A stretch of 64,000 bases of DNA from Halichondria panicea. Taxonomy: Eukaryota > Porifera > Demospongiae > Suberitida > Halichondriidae. The notes under the pieces are model-generated. The model was not told where the DNA came from. It worked only from the letters and a program-made list of their open reading frames with translations, and searched no databases. Positions 1 through 13,815 of the stretch are shown here, piece after piece (position 1 is the stretch's first letter; each line of letters starts with the position of its first letter). The position numbers and the translations under genes are program-made. The stretch covers positions 4,986,990 to 5,050,989 of the forward strand of contig NC_087387.1 of assembly GCF_963675165.1 (NCBI RefSeq). Reading direction: 5' to 3'.

Positions 1-795
1 GCGATGTTATCGAGGTATGCCACGGTACTGGTTTTATGCAGTTACTTCAAGGAGAGAGATAGGAGGATAAACAATGTTCAAGTTACTACCATGCAGCTCA
101 TTGATCCTTACCATGTTTCTGTCCTATGCTTTCCCGTGTTTATATGCTTTCTCTTGCTTGCCTATCAGCATAAGGGTGTAACTGACTGTAACACCGGGAA
201 AGCAGAAAGCATAAAACAGAGAAGCATAGATAGTATAAAAACACAGAAGAGTTAGTATAGGGAAACAAAGTATATCTAGTATATCTATATAATATTTTTT
301 TATTATATAGGAAGTATTCAGTATAGCCATGTAGGTAATACTCATGCAGTGTTAATAAATTAAAACCAGCTCCACCCACCTTTGTTTCTGTAATACAAGT
401 CATGCAGACCTGAGTACCAGTCCACTATAGGCATATACAGCATACCAGTTAATTGATACTCACAGTAAAGGGTATATTGCCATGTTCCAAGATTTTTGTA
501 TAAATCTGCCCAGTGCACTTAATTGGAACAAATAATTCAATTGCTTAATAAGTATAATTATACCTAAACTGTACAATAGATGAAATCACCAGTCAACGTG
601 TTGTTTTATGTGACCTTTACACAGTTATTGGGACTCCGTTTTAATGATTAGTCCAAACTAAAATCTCATGCCATGGCTTCTGTGTATGTACAGGTATGAC
701 CACCAAACAAGGTTATCATACTGGGCACAATAAATTCCTAACATTGAAGTTATTGCAACTCAAGTCTATAATTATCATCCCTAATGCACATGCAG
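1..795. other. No gene recognised (probable intron of gene 1)
   Basis: AT-rich sequence without an exon I can support. The first exon of the Calx-beta gene seen here (796) needs an upstream exon ending in phase 1, so this stretch is most likely intron, with earlier exons beyond the left edge. Short ORFs here have no domain resemblance or convincing splice sites. Confidence 0.5.
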
Positions 796-2551
796 GCATT
801 GCAGCCTCTTTCGTTTTCACCAATGGTCAGACGGTACAGGAATCTGCTGGAGTTTTCCAAGCATGTGTTGCATTGAACGAAGCACTCAGCACAGGCAGCA
901 TCACCATCACCGTTGCTACACAAGCTGCAGTCAACACTGAGCGAGGTCAGAGTACATATCAAGTATTTAGTTTAAAAAGCCATTTTATAGGCTATAATAT
1001 TATAATTATTCTTTAGATATATATACCAGTTGAAATATTCATTATAGCAATGTCATAAGAATACTACTTTCTATATTTACACAGGGATTAATTTTGGGAA
1101 TCCAACACCGCAGGCCCTGACCTTTACACCGACTGCTTCTCAGCTGTGCTTCAGCATTCCCATTATCAGGGACAACATTGTGCAACTCGGAGTACAACTG
1201 TTTGCACTATCGCTATCTTCCACTGATATAAATGTGCAACTATCAATGCAACAATTTGTCACCATTGAGGAGAGTGATGGTGAGACTAGTAGTTATTATG
1301 CACTTATAAAGTTAATTGTTTGGCATGTACATTGATTATTGAGCTGGAAGTGTTATAAAAAAGAATCAGATCATCTTAATCGACTAAAGCAATCCCATCT
1401 CTCCCCTCCTCTTTTACTCAGTTCTCGTAGTCGCTCTGTCCAGTTTATCTTATACCGTCCAGGAGGGTATGCCAATACAGATATGTGCTGATGTAGTGAA
1501 TGGGATTCTAGCCTCAGGCAGTTCACTCACAGCCACCGTTACCAGCCAAACAGGCACTGCTAGTGGTAAGACTATAGCGTGACAATGAACTGCATGGAAT
1601 ACAATAAAATTTTCCTAAAATACAATATACATGTACACATTATTACAAGCTGTAAATTAAAGAATATTTAGGCCAAATACTATGTTTTGTAGGCTGCATC
1701 AGTATAGCACTAACATTGGTTACAGAGGAAATCCATTATAAAATGGACATTGAGGAACAAAGTTTTAATTGCCCATTGTATACAGAGGTGGCATTATTTT
1801 GTTGAGGGGTTGTTTGTACAGAACATGTTCATTGAGCATTGGGTGCGGCATTTATATCACAGTATGTACGTTAGCCTTTTTTCAGAGAAATAGCCATTGA
1901 AACGAGTTCCACTGCATTATTGTAGTATACAAATTTAATGCTCGTCAATTGAATCTTTATTCCAGCTGGATCTGACTTTGTGGCAATAGTGTCTCAACTC
2001 GTTTTTACCAGTGAAGTGGTGGCTCCAGTTTGCAGACCAGTCAGTACCATTGACGACTCAAGTATAGAGGCACTGGAATCCTTCACAGTCACCTTAGAAC
2101 CTCTGGCTGGGGCTATTAATCTGGAGGTTGTGAATGGTACAGGGATCGTTTATATCGTCGACAATGATGGTGAGTGAAATACATACTAGTATATTATAGT
2201 GCTCACAAGAGCAGTAAACAGGAGTGTATAGTTATATTTAACTTACTTCTGCATGAGAGTGTCCAATACCACATGTATACATAATATTATATCAATTGAT
2301 AGACAAACTAATTGTGCTACCGTTGCATATGCATGCACAGTTGCAACACTTGGATTCCAGGAGACGGCCATAATGGTAGATGAGGGCAACTTCAACATGA
2401 GCATGCAGCTTGAGGTGTGTGTTGAGCTGATCCTAGAAGCAGGGCAAGAACTTGAGAGGCTTGTCAATGGATCAGCAATCACTGTAGCTAATACAGCATC
2501 AGGTATATAATTATAATTAACCATAACACAGTTAGAACTGTTTTTAGTAAT

Positions 2552-2587
<36 letters not shown>

Positions 2588-4558
2588 CATTATCGGAAGA
2601 TTAACAAACCACTTTGTGATTATTAACCCATACTGTGCTTAACAACTGTTTCTTGTATTTCAGCTGGACAGGACTTTCTTCCTTTGACACAGTCTTTAAG
2701 TTTCGATTCCACCAACAGGAATGGCGACCTCTTCTGTTTCGAAGTGACAATCATCGGAGACGACACTATTGAGCAAAATGAGACCTTCAGAATTAAGCTC
2801 ACCTCATCGACAGAGGACACTGTTGATCCCAAAGAGGTCACGATTACTCTCATCCACGACGGAGACGGTGGGTATACAAAATAATCATGTATAGTCTATC
2901 AAACTATAGTATCAATTTTAGCCTGAGGTTTTTTCTTCAGATTTAGCCAAAAGCAAACAGTAATCTAACAGCACAATACACTCATTTATAACTCACATTG
3001 GTTAGTACAAAGTCATAATTATGGTCACTAAACTCTGACAGAGTAACATTTTACTGACATAATTCGAGGGTGGTCTAAGTATAAACTAAACAAAATTGTT
3101 TCTTTCACTACAGTCAATGTCTGCCCAATGCTGCCCAACATTTCAAATGGCCAGGTGACAATTACCGGGTTCGGTTTGAGAGAAACAGCTACCTACACCT
3201 GCAACACTAACTTCACGCTAGTAGAAGGAGCCATTACCCGGGAATGCCAGTCGAGTGAAGCCAGTGGGCTGTGGTCAGGGAATGAGCCTCGTTGTGGTGG
3301 GTGGTGCAGCATGTAGACACATTGACAATGCTATATACATGTGCATGTCTACACATGCACTGACCATATACCCAAAAACAGTGAATGTTTAGCCTGCGCT
3401 TTGGTTAGCCCTGTACTTGTTATGCCCTATAACTAATACATGTGAAGTAACTATAAATACTGTACTTTGGCATAGCTTTCAGTCCATCTACATAATTATA
3501 TTTATGCATGCTATAATACACCTGCACACTCGTGCACACACACAGTTAGCCTTGTGCTTATATACTACTTCCCCTTCCAAACACACACACTATACAGTTC
3601 CGATGTGCCCCATCTTTATGATCGAACAAGGTACTATCCAAATCACGGGAGACTCAGCAACTGCAGAGTGTTACGATGGCTATGAGGTGTCAATGGGTGA
3701 TGTCGTGAGATATTGTCAACAAAACTATACATGGAGTGGCACAGAGCCGCAATGCACACGTGAGTTAGTTACATACATTTCTGGGAAATTTCGGCACAGA
3801 TTTTGGAATTCTATGGAAACATTAAAGGCTGGTTGAAGTTCCCTTCCTAGATGAGGTCACTAGTATAATTAGTTGTTTATCTAATTCTTATTGTCACGAG
3901 TTTAAAAATGTGTAACATTATACCGTTCATTTCTATGAGTTGCATTGCACTGTTGCTAAGTGTCTAAGCATGTGGTTAAACATTACAACCATTTTTGCGA
4001 TGAAGACAGCCTTTCAAATACGATGTATTGGCACCGAGCAACACAAATGCAATGCATGCATGATTAGGTTTGTTTCCCGCGTGCAGTTGTTGACTGTGGT
4101 ACCCTACCGGATGTCATGAATGGAATCGTGACGCATGAGGATACTGTATACCAGTCCACGGCCATGTACATGTGCAACAGTGGCTTCACACTGACGGATG
4201 GGAACAGTCAGAGGACTTGTGATATTAACGGAGATTGGACAGGAGAGGAGCCAACGTGCAGTAAGTTATTCCAATGCCAATATATGATTATGCCGATCTT
4301 TTGTGTTTTACAACAACCGTTAAACAATACAATTCTATACCATAATAGTTATTATAATAATTATAAGGCACCAGAATTGTCATTGCCCCATAGTAATTAT
4401 GTCTACAGTGTGTACACATAATTGAAGAAAATTTATGGCAAACTTTCACTGATTTATTTTAATTATTTTTAGATGGTGCATTGAAGACCGTGGTGCCTTC
4501 TGGAGTGGTCATGACGCTGCTGACAGTACTTATGGCTACTCTATTGGCTAATCTTTAA
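796..4558 (+). CDS. Gene 1: Calx-beta/CCP surface protein (5' partial)
   Basis: Ten exons: 796-945, 1085-1279, 1422-1565, 1966-2169, 2341-2502, 2664-2867, 3114-3296, 3598-3759, 4087-4260, 4473-4558 (stop). All internal exons are phase 1-1 with GT-AG borders. Exon pairs 1+2, 3+4 and 5+6 each encode one Calx-beta domain; the first half carries a TVQEG-type strand and the second ends in a DNDG/DGDG/ESDG motif. The next three exons are one CCP (sushi) module each, with four Cys and the W-G/W-S-G pattern. The last exon encodes a short polar stretch and then about 18 hydrophobic residues up to the stop, with no basic cytoplasmic tail, suggesting a GPI-anchor signal or a tail-less membrane anchor. 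Calx-beta domains bind calcium and occur in sponge aggregation factors; CCP modules are adhesion/recognition modules. The ligand is unknown. The signal peptide and any earlier domains lie outside the window. Confidence 0.85.
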
Positions 4559-5664
4559 GTAATTCACAACTTCACACCCTAAGGTGAATGATTGCATGTA
4601 CACAGGGCAGGCTACAAGAAACATAGAATGATAGTAAATTCTGGATAATTTATGTTATTGAATTGTAACTCTATACAATGCACACACACACACAGATTTT
4701 ATTGAATGCTACACAACTGAACAATATATAATTATTGTATGTATAAAAATTTAGTAGGAGCTTTTTCTTATTGTTTTTTATAATTATGTGTCGCAGAATA
4801 ATTTTTTTTAAATGACTTTGTAACAAATATGAAATGAATTGTGACGTATCTGATTATAAAGTTGAGTACCATGAACCGAATGCATGGGCACACGAACCAA
4901 ATAAGCATATACATGACAATCGAATAATTGTACCGTCAACCAACACAATTAGTATTACAAAAAATACATCTATTTGATGTGGTTTACCTTATTGTTAACT
5001 ATTATAAACAGGTACTAATTTTAGTGAATTTGTAATTAACGCTAAAGTAAGTACGCGCTAATAATAATAATTAAAAAATTATGAATCTCATTAATGTACT
5101 TTTGAGAGTATGCTAGCCCTTTTTTCATCTGTATCTGACTCCAAACTTTCCATTCAACCTTAAAACTCATACTTGTACATCTTTTGACTAATATTATATT
5201 GTGGTATTGAATTTGCTACAAATCCGCCAAAATTAGTACCCTAAAAACAGAGAAAAATCTGAACACGCTAAAATTACTACCCGTCTATAATAGTAACATT
5301 AAGGTAATTTCAGCAAATAGACATGATTTGCTCAAGTGCTTATTGTGACAATGATGACAATGATGACCCACAAGTTATGGCCATGATGTGCCGATAAACT
5401 GATAAACAGAATCTGATAGCACAAACAATCTCTTCCGAGCAAAGCACAGAATCCCATGAAGCACAACACTGCATATTTGAAAAGGTAACTAGCACTTGAT
5501 AGTACCTAGTTACACCTTTCATAAACAAACATTTAATCGTTTCCAAACACATTTCAATATCTCAGATCTACAGTACTGTTGTTAGTTTTAACGCTGTGTT
5601 TCAAAAAGTGAAGGAATATTGACAGAGCTGTAATTATTATAGCCATTTTCAGAGAGCAACACGA
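4559..5664. other. Intergenic, AT-rich
   Basis: About 1.1 kb between the stop of gene 1 and the ATG of gene 2. It holds a short CA microsatellite near 4680-4695 and long A/T-rich tracts. No exon, RNA gene or clear core promoter was recognised, although the gene 2 promoter must lie near its right end. Confidence 0.6.
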
Positions 5665-8600
5665 ATGAGAATGTCTTATAGAGTAGTACTGCTGGTTGTA
5701 ACTACCTTCTGTGGGTACCTCTGTTCTGTGAATGCATCCGGTAAGTTAAGTGTGCTAATAATTACAAATAATTATGATAAAATAAAATAAAAGAATGATA
5801 AATTATATCTACAACAGAAGAACATTGTTCATTGTAAATCAGGTCCACTTGAACACAAGGGCTGCTTTAACAAATTTTCAATTCTCAACTTCTGTAGCAT
5901 CTCTTTCGAGCAGTACTATCGTCGTGAATGAAGGAGACTCAGCTCAACTGTGTGTCAATATTGATGAGCCTCAAGATGTGACTGTACAGTTGCTAGTATC
6001 CATACTTACAACCACACTGAATGAAGGTACTTAGTTTTGCTATATAGAAACCATGTAGTCTATACTGTTTCAAATCATGCTGTGATTATTTCGTGCAGGC
6101 ACCGATTTTGACATATCCAGTAACGAGTTACAGTTTACTGTTGACGGGCCGACTCAGATATGTTTTGACATAGAAGCCTATCCTGATGATATTGTCGAGA
6201 ATGGGGAACTGTTTCAAATAAGTATCGGTGGGACGATCACTGTTGGAGCTATTGGTTCTACCCTCGTTACCATTAGCGATGCAAGCCGTAAGATGTGATG
6301 CATGCATGCAGTGTAGTTGCATTACATATATGTGTACTGTCGATATAATTCAGGTATCGATGTCAGCCTCACTCAGGAAAACTACGCAGCAGTGGAAGAG
6401 ACAGTGGATACTTCTGTAATGGTGTGTGCCATGATCGTTAGTGGAAGCATACAAAGACAAGTTACGGTCACACTCGATACAGTTGACATGGGAACAGCTT
6501 CTTGTAAGACACTATTTAATCACTGGAGTTATCTTCATATTGCACTTTCCCTTTGAATTCTCCCTCCACAGCTGCAGACGATTACATACCTTCAGGAGCT
6601 GTCTCAAAGACATTCAGCCCGATAGACGCCAGCGAGCCACAGTGCACAAATATTGCCATTCGAAGCGATGACATTATTGAAGAGGTTGAGACATTTATGG
6701 TCAGTTTAACAGCTGGTGTGGATGCTGTAAATGTCATCATTGGCGAAGCTACAGTCTCTATAACAGACAATGATGGTAAGTAGACATTAATACCCATAAT
6801 TATTGAACTATGGCATACCCCACTTCCTACTGTACAGTATAGCTCTTAACAGCCACTAACAAACAAGTTTGAACTCCATGGCAGGTTCCCAGATCCCAAT
6901 TAAATGAGTACAAAACAACCCCTTAAAAGATATCACCATACATTTTGTATATTTAAATACTTGCTAACGTGTCTATTAAACGGGATTTAACCTAATTTGT
7001 CAGATCTAGATACTAGATTACAATGCCATTCTTTAAAACAAACACTCCACTCTGTATTAAAGGTGTCAACTTGGCACTGTCCTCACCTTCGGTGGCCATT
7101 CCAGAGGGAGACAGTGGATTGACTGATGTTAATATCGATCTGACGGTGGCCTTAAATGGACTCACTCTGGACAGAGCCATCACAGTGTTGGCCAATACAG
7201 TAGATGTAACAGCAAGTGAGTTTGTCATATGAAATAATTATAGGCTAGGCAAGTAGATCATTTATGTGTCCGCTATAAAAAGTGATTCCACGGCATGTAT
7301 TAAACAGCAAATTTATACAACTATACAAAGTCACAAAATTGTTTTACAGCTGTTGGAAATGATGACTTTATTCAATTGGTCAACGAGCCATTCACGATAC
7401 CTGCCACGGCTGCTGATGGAGATAGTTTCACTTTCACTGCTCAAATTGTTGGTGACCTAGTGGAGGAGAACACAGAGCAGTACATAATTCGATTTACTGC
7501 AGAGAATGAGAATGACGCGTTCGAACTTAGTCAAGTATTTGTGAGGATACAAGATGATGGGGATGGTAAAAAGAATAATTATGCAGCTATAAGATTCACA
7601 TTATTTGATTACTCACAGTGCTATCTCTCTCATATATATTGGAGAAGTTTTAACAAACTATTTTACTCACTCACAATGCAGCTGTGAGAGATTGTGCAGC
7701 TCTTGCTGATCCCGCTAATGGTCAGGTGACTGTAAGCCCAGATACACTGCAAGATTCCATTGCTACCTACTCTTGCAATGTTGGATTTAATCTCAATGGA
7801 GGCGAGACTAGAACTTGTTTAAACTCGGGCTGGGGAGGAGAAGCGCCAACTTGCCAGGGTGAGGAAATTGATTATGTAGTTTGTCGGGCTTGCCTTTAAA
7901 GCACAGTACACTTGCTATCAGTATAATAATTGTATGCGTACACAATAAATCACAGCACATTAATTTACCAAAATAACTTGATCGTTTAGCACATACCTCA
8001 CTGAGCTGATACCTCTTTCCATGCAGTTGTCGACTGCGGAACTCTTACGGATCCACAGAACGGAATGATTCAAACATCCAACACTAACTACGAGGGTCTG
8101 GCTATCTACAGCTGTGTGTCTGGCTACGAGCTTGACACTGGTGCCGTCACTGTGACTCGGACTTGTCAGTTAAACAGCATGTGGTCTGGAACGGCTCCTC
8201 AGTGTGTCCGTAAGTTGATGACCAACGAATCCACAATTTTGTGTTTAGTTGTGTTGATCTACACAAAACTAAAATTAACACCTAAACACTAGCTGTGAAT
8301 GTATTAATCTCACATACACTCTCCCCTTTAATTTTTGTCTTATGGCTACCATTTTCTCGCTACATACAGGAGTAACTTGTCTATTCCTTACTGATCCAAC
8401 TAACGGACTTGTGCGATACCCCAACGGTGGAACTTCGTTTGGAGACACTGCAGAGTACGAATGTGACGCAGGTTATGACCTCACGGGAACTCCTGTGAGG
8501 ACCTGTCAGGCCAACAGGGAGTGGTCACTCACACCACCCTCTTGCACACGTAAGTATACACCCTAACATTGTCTAACGATTGATCAACCAGTTTGATCTA

Positions 8601-11600
8601 AGCACATAATTAGTATCTCTCTCAAAGCTACTGAACTTTGTTTTGGGTATGATTACCACTATATAGTGTTCTAACAAATGTGTGTATCCAATTTATATAT
8701 GCAGCTGTTAGTTGTGGGGAGCTAAGCAACCCGGAGAATGGGATCGTTGAGGTGCCCTCTAATCTGTTCCCAGGCACGGCTACATACTCTTGCAATCCTA
8801 ACTTTGAGTTGGTGAACGGTCCTCAAGTTAGAATGTGTCAGGCAAACGAAACATGGTCGGAAATTGCACCAAGATGTCAGGGTGAGAAAACTCTATAATA
8901 TAGTTGTAAAAGATTTACCTATAATCGAGGAAGCAGTACAGGAGAGGATCGAGCCCTTTTAACCGCCACTCCTGAAAAAGGACCCAACTGTAATATAGGC
9001 GTGACAACACTCAGAACAGTTAAATGTACAAATAACCCCTCAACAAAAGTCATTCTGATAAAGCATGGCCAAATCTTTGTTCCCCAATGTTAAAAGGAGT
9101 TTCCACATTACATTACCGCGTAACTATAGCCATGCACTATGATGTATTAAAGCAGAGCCTTACGTAGAGTAAACATATTAAATTCACTTAACCTATTAAT
9201 TTAGAATGTGTAATCACATTGCCTCTCTGTTGCAGTGATAGAGTGCCCTACGTTAGAGAATCCAGACAACGGAGAAGTGAACATTCAGGTTGGAATCAAT
9301 GGAGACACCACGGCAACGTATAGTTGTAATGAAGGTTATGAGCTAAATGGAAACAATATCAGAAACTGCGAGGCCAATTCACAATGGTCAGGAACTGCTG
9401 CTACCTGTGAAAGTAAGTGCTGTATGTATCATTATATAAGGAAGCTTAGCAAATAAACTGACAAGTACTATACTTATACTCTATTTAATTCCTTATCATG
9501 CACTAGTTATTGAGTGCGCAGACCTAGTCGACCCTGAGAATGGAGCCGTCACTGTCGGTAGTAACACATTCCAATCCGAGGCTATGTACAGTTGCAACAG
9601 TGGTTACGATCTCAGAGGTTCCTCTACAACTGTCTGCCAGTCTAACTCAATATGGAGCAATGGGCCTCCTTTCTGCGACAGTGAGTAGATTTATATAGAT
9701 ACTATAATAGTTGCTGTATGGGAACAATAAGCATGCACAGACATACCCCCATAATACAAACACTACCAGTAATTATACATGCACGACTGAAATTTAAATT
9801 TATTCCACAATCTAGTTGTGGTCTGTGATGGTCTGAGCCCTCCTGTGAATGGAACTCTATTGCTCAGCAGTGTGGTGTTCAATTCTCAAGCAACATATGG
9901 CTGTAACTCTGGCTTCATGATCAACGGACCGACGGTCAGAATTTGTCAACAAACCGGTTCGTGGTCAGGAAATGTCCCAACTTGTGAAGGTGAGTACTCA
10001 CATTATTAGTGGCAACAGATAATTATGTATAAAGACTATAGATTAGTACTTGTAAGAAGACACTGCATGCAGCTACCGTGGCTGTTGTCCTGCAATCGAT
10101 ACTCATTTAACCTTGCACCTCCTGCAGAGATATTATGCCCCGAACTGGAAGTGTCTCAGGGCACGATCAACACTACCAACGGCTACAGGACTAGTTCAGT
10201 GGCCACAGTACAGTGCAGTGATGGCTACAGACTCAGTGGACAAAGCTCCCTTACATGTCAGATTTCAGGAGAATGGACAGACAATGAGCCCACTTGTGAA
10301 CGTAAGGGAATTAGTATTATACCCATTAATGGTTGGCAATTATTATATCCTCTGTACATACGTATACTCTTCAGGTATTAATACAGTACACACAATCAAT
10401 ATAGCGTACAAGATCTGCAATCTCAAATGCGTGTAACTTTAAGATGTCTCATAAATATATATATAATCATATATAATCATAGCAACCAGAGACGATTGCA
10501 ACACTATATGTTTCAACACTATGCTAATGCAACTAGGACACAGTTTACTAAATAACAATTAAACAATTATTATTGATATCTGACACTAGACAACGCAGTA
10601 AATAGATGTTGTACCAACACTCCACCTTAGTGACAGTACAATGCCGGTGACATGCCTTACAAGAGAAACACGGGGGAATCATTTGGTATGGAATGTCAAC
10701 AATAACAGGCTTCAGTCCCAATGCACATTCCAACTATAGCAAATAGATATCGTAGCAGTTTGCTTCCTTTGGAAAGGTCCAAGGGCTCAAAATCTGTATA
10801 CATCACAGTATAGTAGTGCATGCTAATGGCAGACTGGCCTGGTGCTTACTGCTTTACGCGTACGTGTATAATCACAATAGCTCTCATCATTTATACTTGG
10901 GCTTGCTTAACCACAGAGTGAGTGTATAGGAAACCCCTGTGGTTTAATTGATCGATCAAGTGGTCAAATTCGAAATAAGAAAACTGCCAAATGGTACACT
11001 ATAGTATGCGATTGTCTTGGTAATTGATACGCATGTGCAAATAGAAATACCATGCAGACCACTTTTCTCTTCTCAGCGGCTATACTCGAGGTTATAGAAT
11101 ACAATTACAGCAACAAAGTGCAAAACCCTGATCATAATTGAGGGCTGATATATAAATGTGTGTTTGAATATACGCATTCATACACACACTCCTACCTAAA
11201 ATAGCCAGTTGCTAAAAACTCACTCGAATAATTCTCTCCCTGCAGTTATCCAATGCCCTAACATCACCACCGTTGCTAATGGAGATATTGCATTCACCAA
11301 CAGTACCCAGCCTGGTTCAGTGGCGAATGTGACGTGTGACGATGGTTTTGAGTTCAGTGGGTCGGAAACACGCACCTGCACAATGAATGGGGTGTGGTCA
11401 GGAAATGAAAACTTGTGTTCCCCATCAATGGGCCCAAGTGAGTGATTTGAGAGTGAGAGTGGTGATTCTGCTAATGATTAACCTTTTTCAAATTACCTAA
11501 AATAATTTTACAATCTAAGTTTTGCAAGCGAACAATGATTTCATACAAGCATGCCAGTATAAAATTGTAGGTATTTTTGAATACGGTTGCGCAATATTAC

Positions 11601-13514
11601 TCGCACCTCAAATTGTTCCTTCACCTACAGATAATGGACTAACCAGTCTTCTTGATCAGACTACAATAATTGGCATAGCAATTGGTGGAGCATTGTTCCT
11701 GATCATCCTTTTTGTCATCGTGACAATTTCTGTTTGTGTATGCTGCAAAATAAGGAAAAATAAGATATATAAGAAGTATGTTCTCCCCTACAGAAGCTAC
11801 ATATACGGTGAGTGTGTATAAGTTAATTTATAAAAATAACGGGTGGAAGAATCGTAAAATTATAATATTTTTATACGGTTATCCCTTTACTGGTCAAAAT
11901 GTTGTAAATATTACCAAGAGTGCAATTATTACAACAACAAAGGAGCATGTGTCAATATTGATCAATGTTGATATTGGATTGTGTGGTAGATTGGAGTGTC
12001 ATGAATGCGATTATCCTTTGAAGTTTTGCTGAGCTGTTCAATAAGCTGACACTGGAACTGGATTGGCTCTGGAAGTACTATTGACTTTGAACTCTGGTGA
12101 TCCTTAACTGCTTATTCTCCTGTTCAGCCATTGTCTGTGGCTACTGCTCCCATCTACACCACCTTTAAAGATGCTAAGTTATACTTTCTCCAGACACAAC
12201 TCATCTTTTGTGTGTCCTACTGTATCCCTTTACCGGTCAAATTGGAAGGTTTAGACCAGCTATATACAGCTTTTAAAGGCCACACATACTTCCATCGAGG
12301 CAGCAGCAAGGCATAATCGACTGGTTAGTGTGTGTGTGTGTGCACAACCATTGACCCACGCCCATCTTCTAAGCCAATTAAGTCTTCATTGGGGGGGGGC
12401 GGCGATTAAATCAAGCTAAGTTGGTGGGTTGGGCCGGCTGACCACAAATTCAAACTAAAGTGATGACCCTTTTCTCCACGGTTGCGAACGACCTGGAAAG
12501 GGTAAGGTAGGTTTACTAGCAGGGGCGTAGCCAGGAGGGTGCTAGGGGTGCTCGAGCACCCCCAACCAGCCTGAGTCAAGTATACAAATCACAGAGAAAC
12601 GTATTTGATTATCCACCTGAGCACCCCTATCTTAATTGCTGCAGTTAGGCTGTTAGCTAGCTAGTATATAGGCAAGGAAAACGATTCAGTCTCTATACTG
12701 TGAGCTATTCTGGCTTAAATCTATAAACTAGTTCTCTTTTGTGACCAGCTTCTCAATGCAAATAAACATTCAGCCACACCCAACTTGGCAGATAAGTTAA
12801 TTATTACATCATAAATAAGAGGTGTGGTTTCTGGTCAACCAGATTTCAGCGCTTCGCGCCCTCTTTTATCTATGATAGCACCTCTTTCTCCAAAATCCTG
12901 GCTACGCCCCTGTTTAGTGCATGTACATGTAGTCTACAGCCTCGAGACATCTAGGCCAACATGCAGGTTCAAGCTTCTTAGCTTGCTCGCTTTTATTCGC
13001 CACACATGTTATATGAACTAGCATGCAAATAGCTTATAAGGCACTCCAAAGTGATACTCTGGTTTCTGGTCCCGAAGAATCTCTAATCGCATGCGGGCGG
13101 ACGGCTTTTATCATTATCTAATTATTGGTTTCACTAGGAGTACTCCTGGTTTCACCTTACGAATAACAAATGAATATCATTATCACACTATTTTGTATCA
13201 CATGGACCACTGTGCGCATGCGTAGTAGAAGATGAAATAGAAATCCAAGAATAATGCAGGTGGTGGACCAGAAACTAGATTGTTACTTGGAGTGGCCTAA
13301 TTACAGAGGCATGAATAATGCAAACAATTCACAATTTATGATGTTTTGTGCATGCTGCAGATGACAAAATTTAATAATACTATGTTACTCTCCTCTTGCA
13401 GCTAACACTCAACCCACCAGTGGAGGTCCCCTGTCTGATACGGAGATAAGACAGTGGGAGAGTGAGACCAGACAGCATGCAGTAGATGCGGTGGATGCTC
13501 TCCAGAACCACTAA
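5665..13514 (+). CDS. Gene 2: 3 Calx-beta + 9 CCP transmembrane receptor
   Basis: Complete 18-exon model, about 1,004 aa: 5665-5740 (signal peptide, MRMSYRVVLLVV start), 5898-6026, 6099-6287, 6354-6503, 6572-6775, 7063-7215, 7350-7565 (three two-exon Calx-beta domains), 7682-7858, 8027-8209, 8370-8549, 8705-8881, 9236-9412, 9507-9680, 9816-9989, 10128-10301, 11246-11437 (nine CCP modules), 11631-11807 (transmembrane), 13402-13514 (tail, stop). Every junction is phase 1 and every sum closes in frame. The membrane segment follows a short linker and is IIGIAIGGALFLIILFVIV-like, then a CCKIRKNK stop-transfer. The tail of about 60 residues is charged and has a YRSYIY cluster but no canonical ITAM/ITIM. 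Each CCP shows the usual VxC...G...Y.C..G..L.G...R.C...W.G..P.C pattern. The expected role is cell-surface adhesion or recognition. It sits head-to-tail with genes 1 and 3, consistent with tandem duplication followed by changes in module number. Confidence 0.88.
10302..11245. other. Long intron of gene 2, nothing recognised
   Basis: About 0.94 kb between the eighth and ninth CCP exons. AT-rich with short repeats; no coding exon or inverted-repeat element was identified. Confidence 0.5.
12520..12912. mobile_element. hAT-like MITE in gene 2 intron
   Basis: A 393-bp element bounded by a 17-bp perfect terminal inverted repeat: it starts CAGGGGCGTAGCCAGGA and ends with the reverse complement. CAGGG-type ends are usual for hAT-family DNA transposons. 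The 8 flanking bases on each side (TTTACTAG and TTTAGTGC) share only the first part, so the target duplication is degraded. There is no internal ORF of note. A diverged relative lies at 21242-21466. Confidence 0.75.
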
Positions 13515-13815
13515 CAATCCAATCACCAGTTCACCTGCATGTGTTTAACAATAGCTACTTTATTATTATACATTATACTACTATGATTATAGCCAGTGCA
13601 TCCTCACCTGTTGATTTTTTGTCACAACTATATTCCATAAATATTGTGTTTGATCTATCAAAGAGGAGAGTTGTTGATGAGAGGCTAGGGGTCAATGTCC
13701 CAATGTAATGTCGTCATGGCGGCGTTAATTCGAGGCTTTTACGGTGACTGCGCATGTGCAAAAAGTCTAACTGCAATGTGATAATTCTTTAGTCTAAAGC
13801 TCTGCTCCCTAAGCA
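13515..13815. other. Short intergenic spacer, promoter region of gene 3
   Basis: About 300 bp between the stop of gene 2 and the ATG of gene 3. The spacing is tight for two receptor genes and the gene 3 promoter must lie here. I could not single out a clear TATA box. Confidence 0.4.

Noticed and set aside
12128..12316. Possible extra cytoplasmic exon of gene 2 (contains SVATAPIYTTFKDAK)
   Set aside because: It has an acceptor, but its open frame needs phase 0 whereas the preceding exon ends in phase 1; the exon at 13402 fits phase and gives a clean C-terminus.
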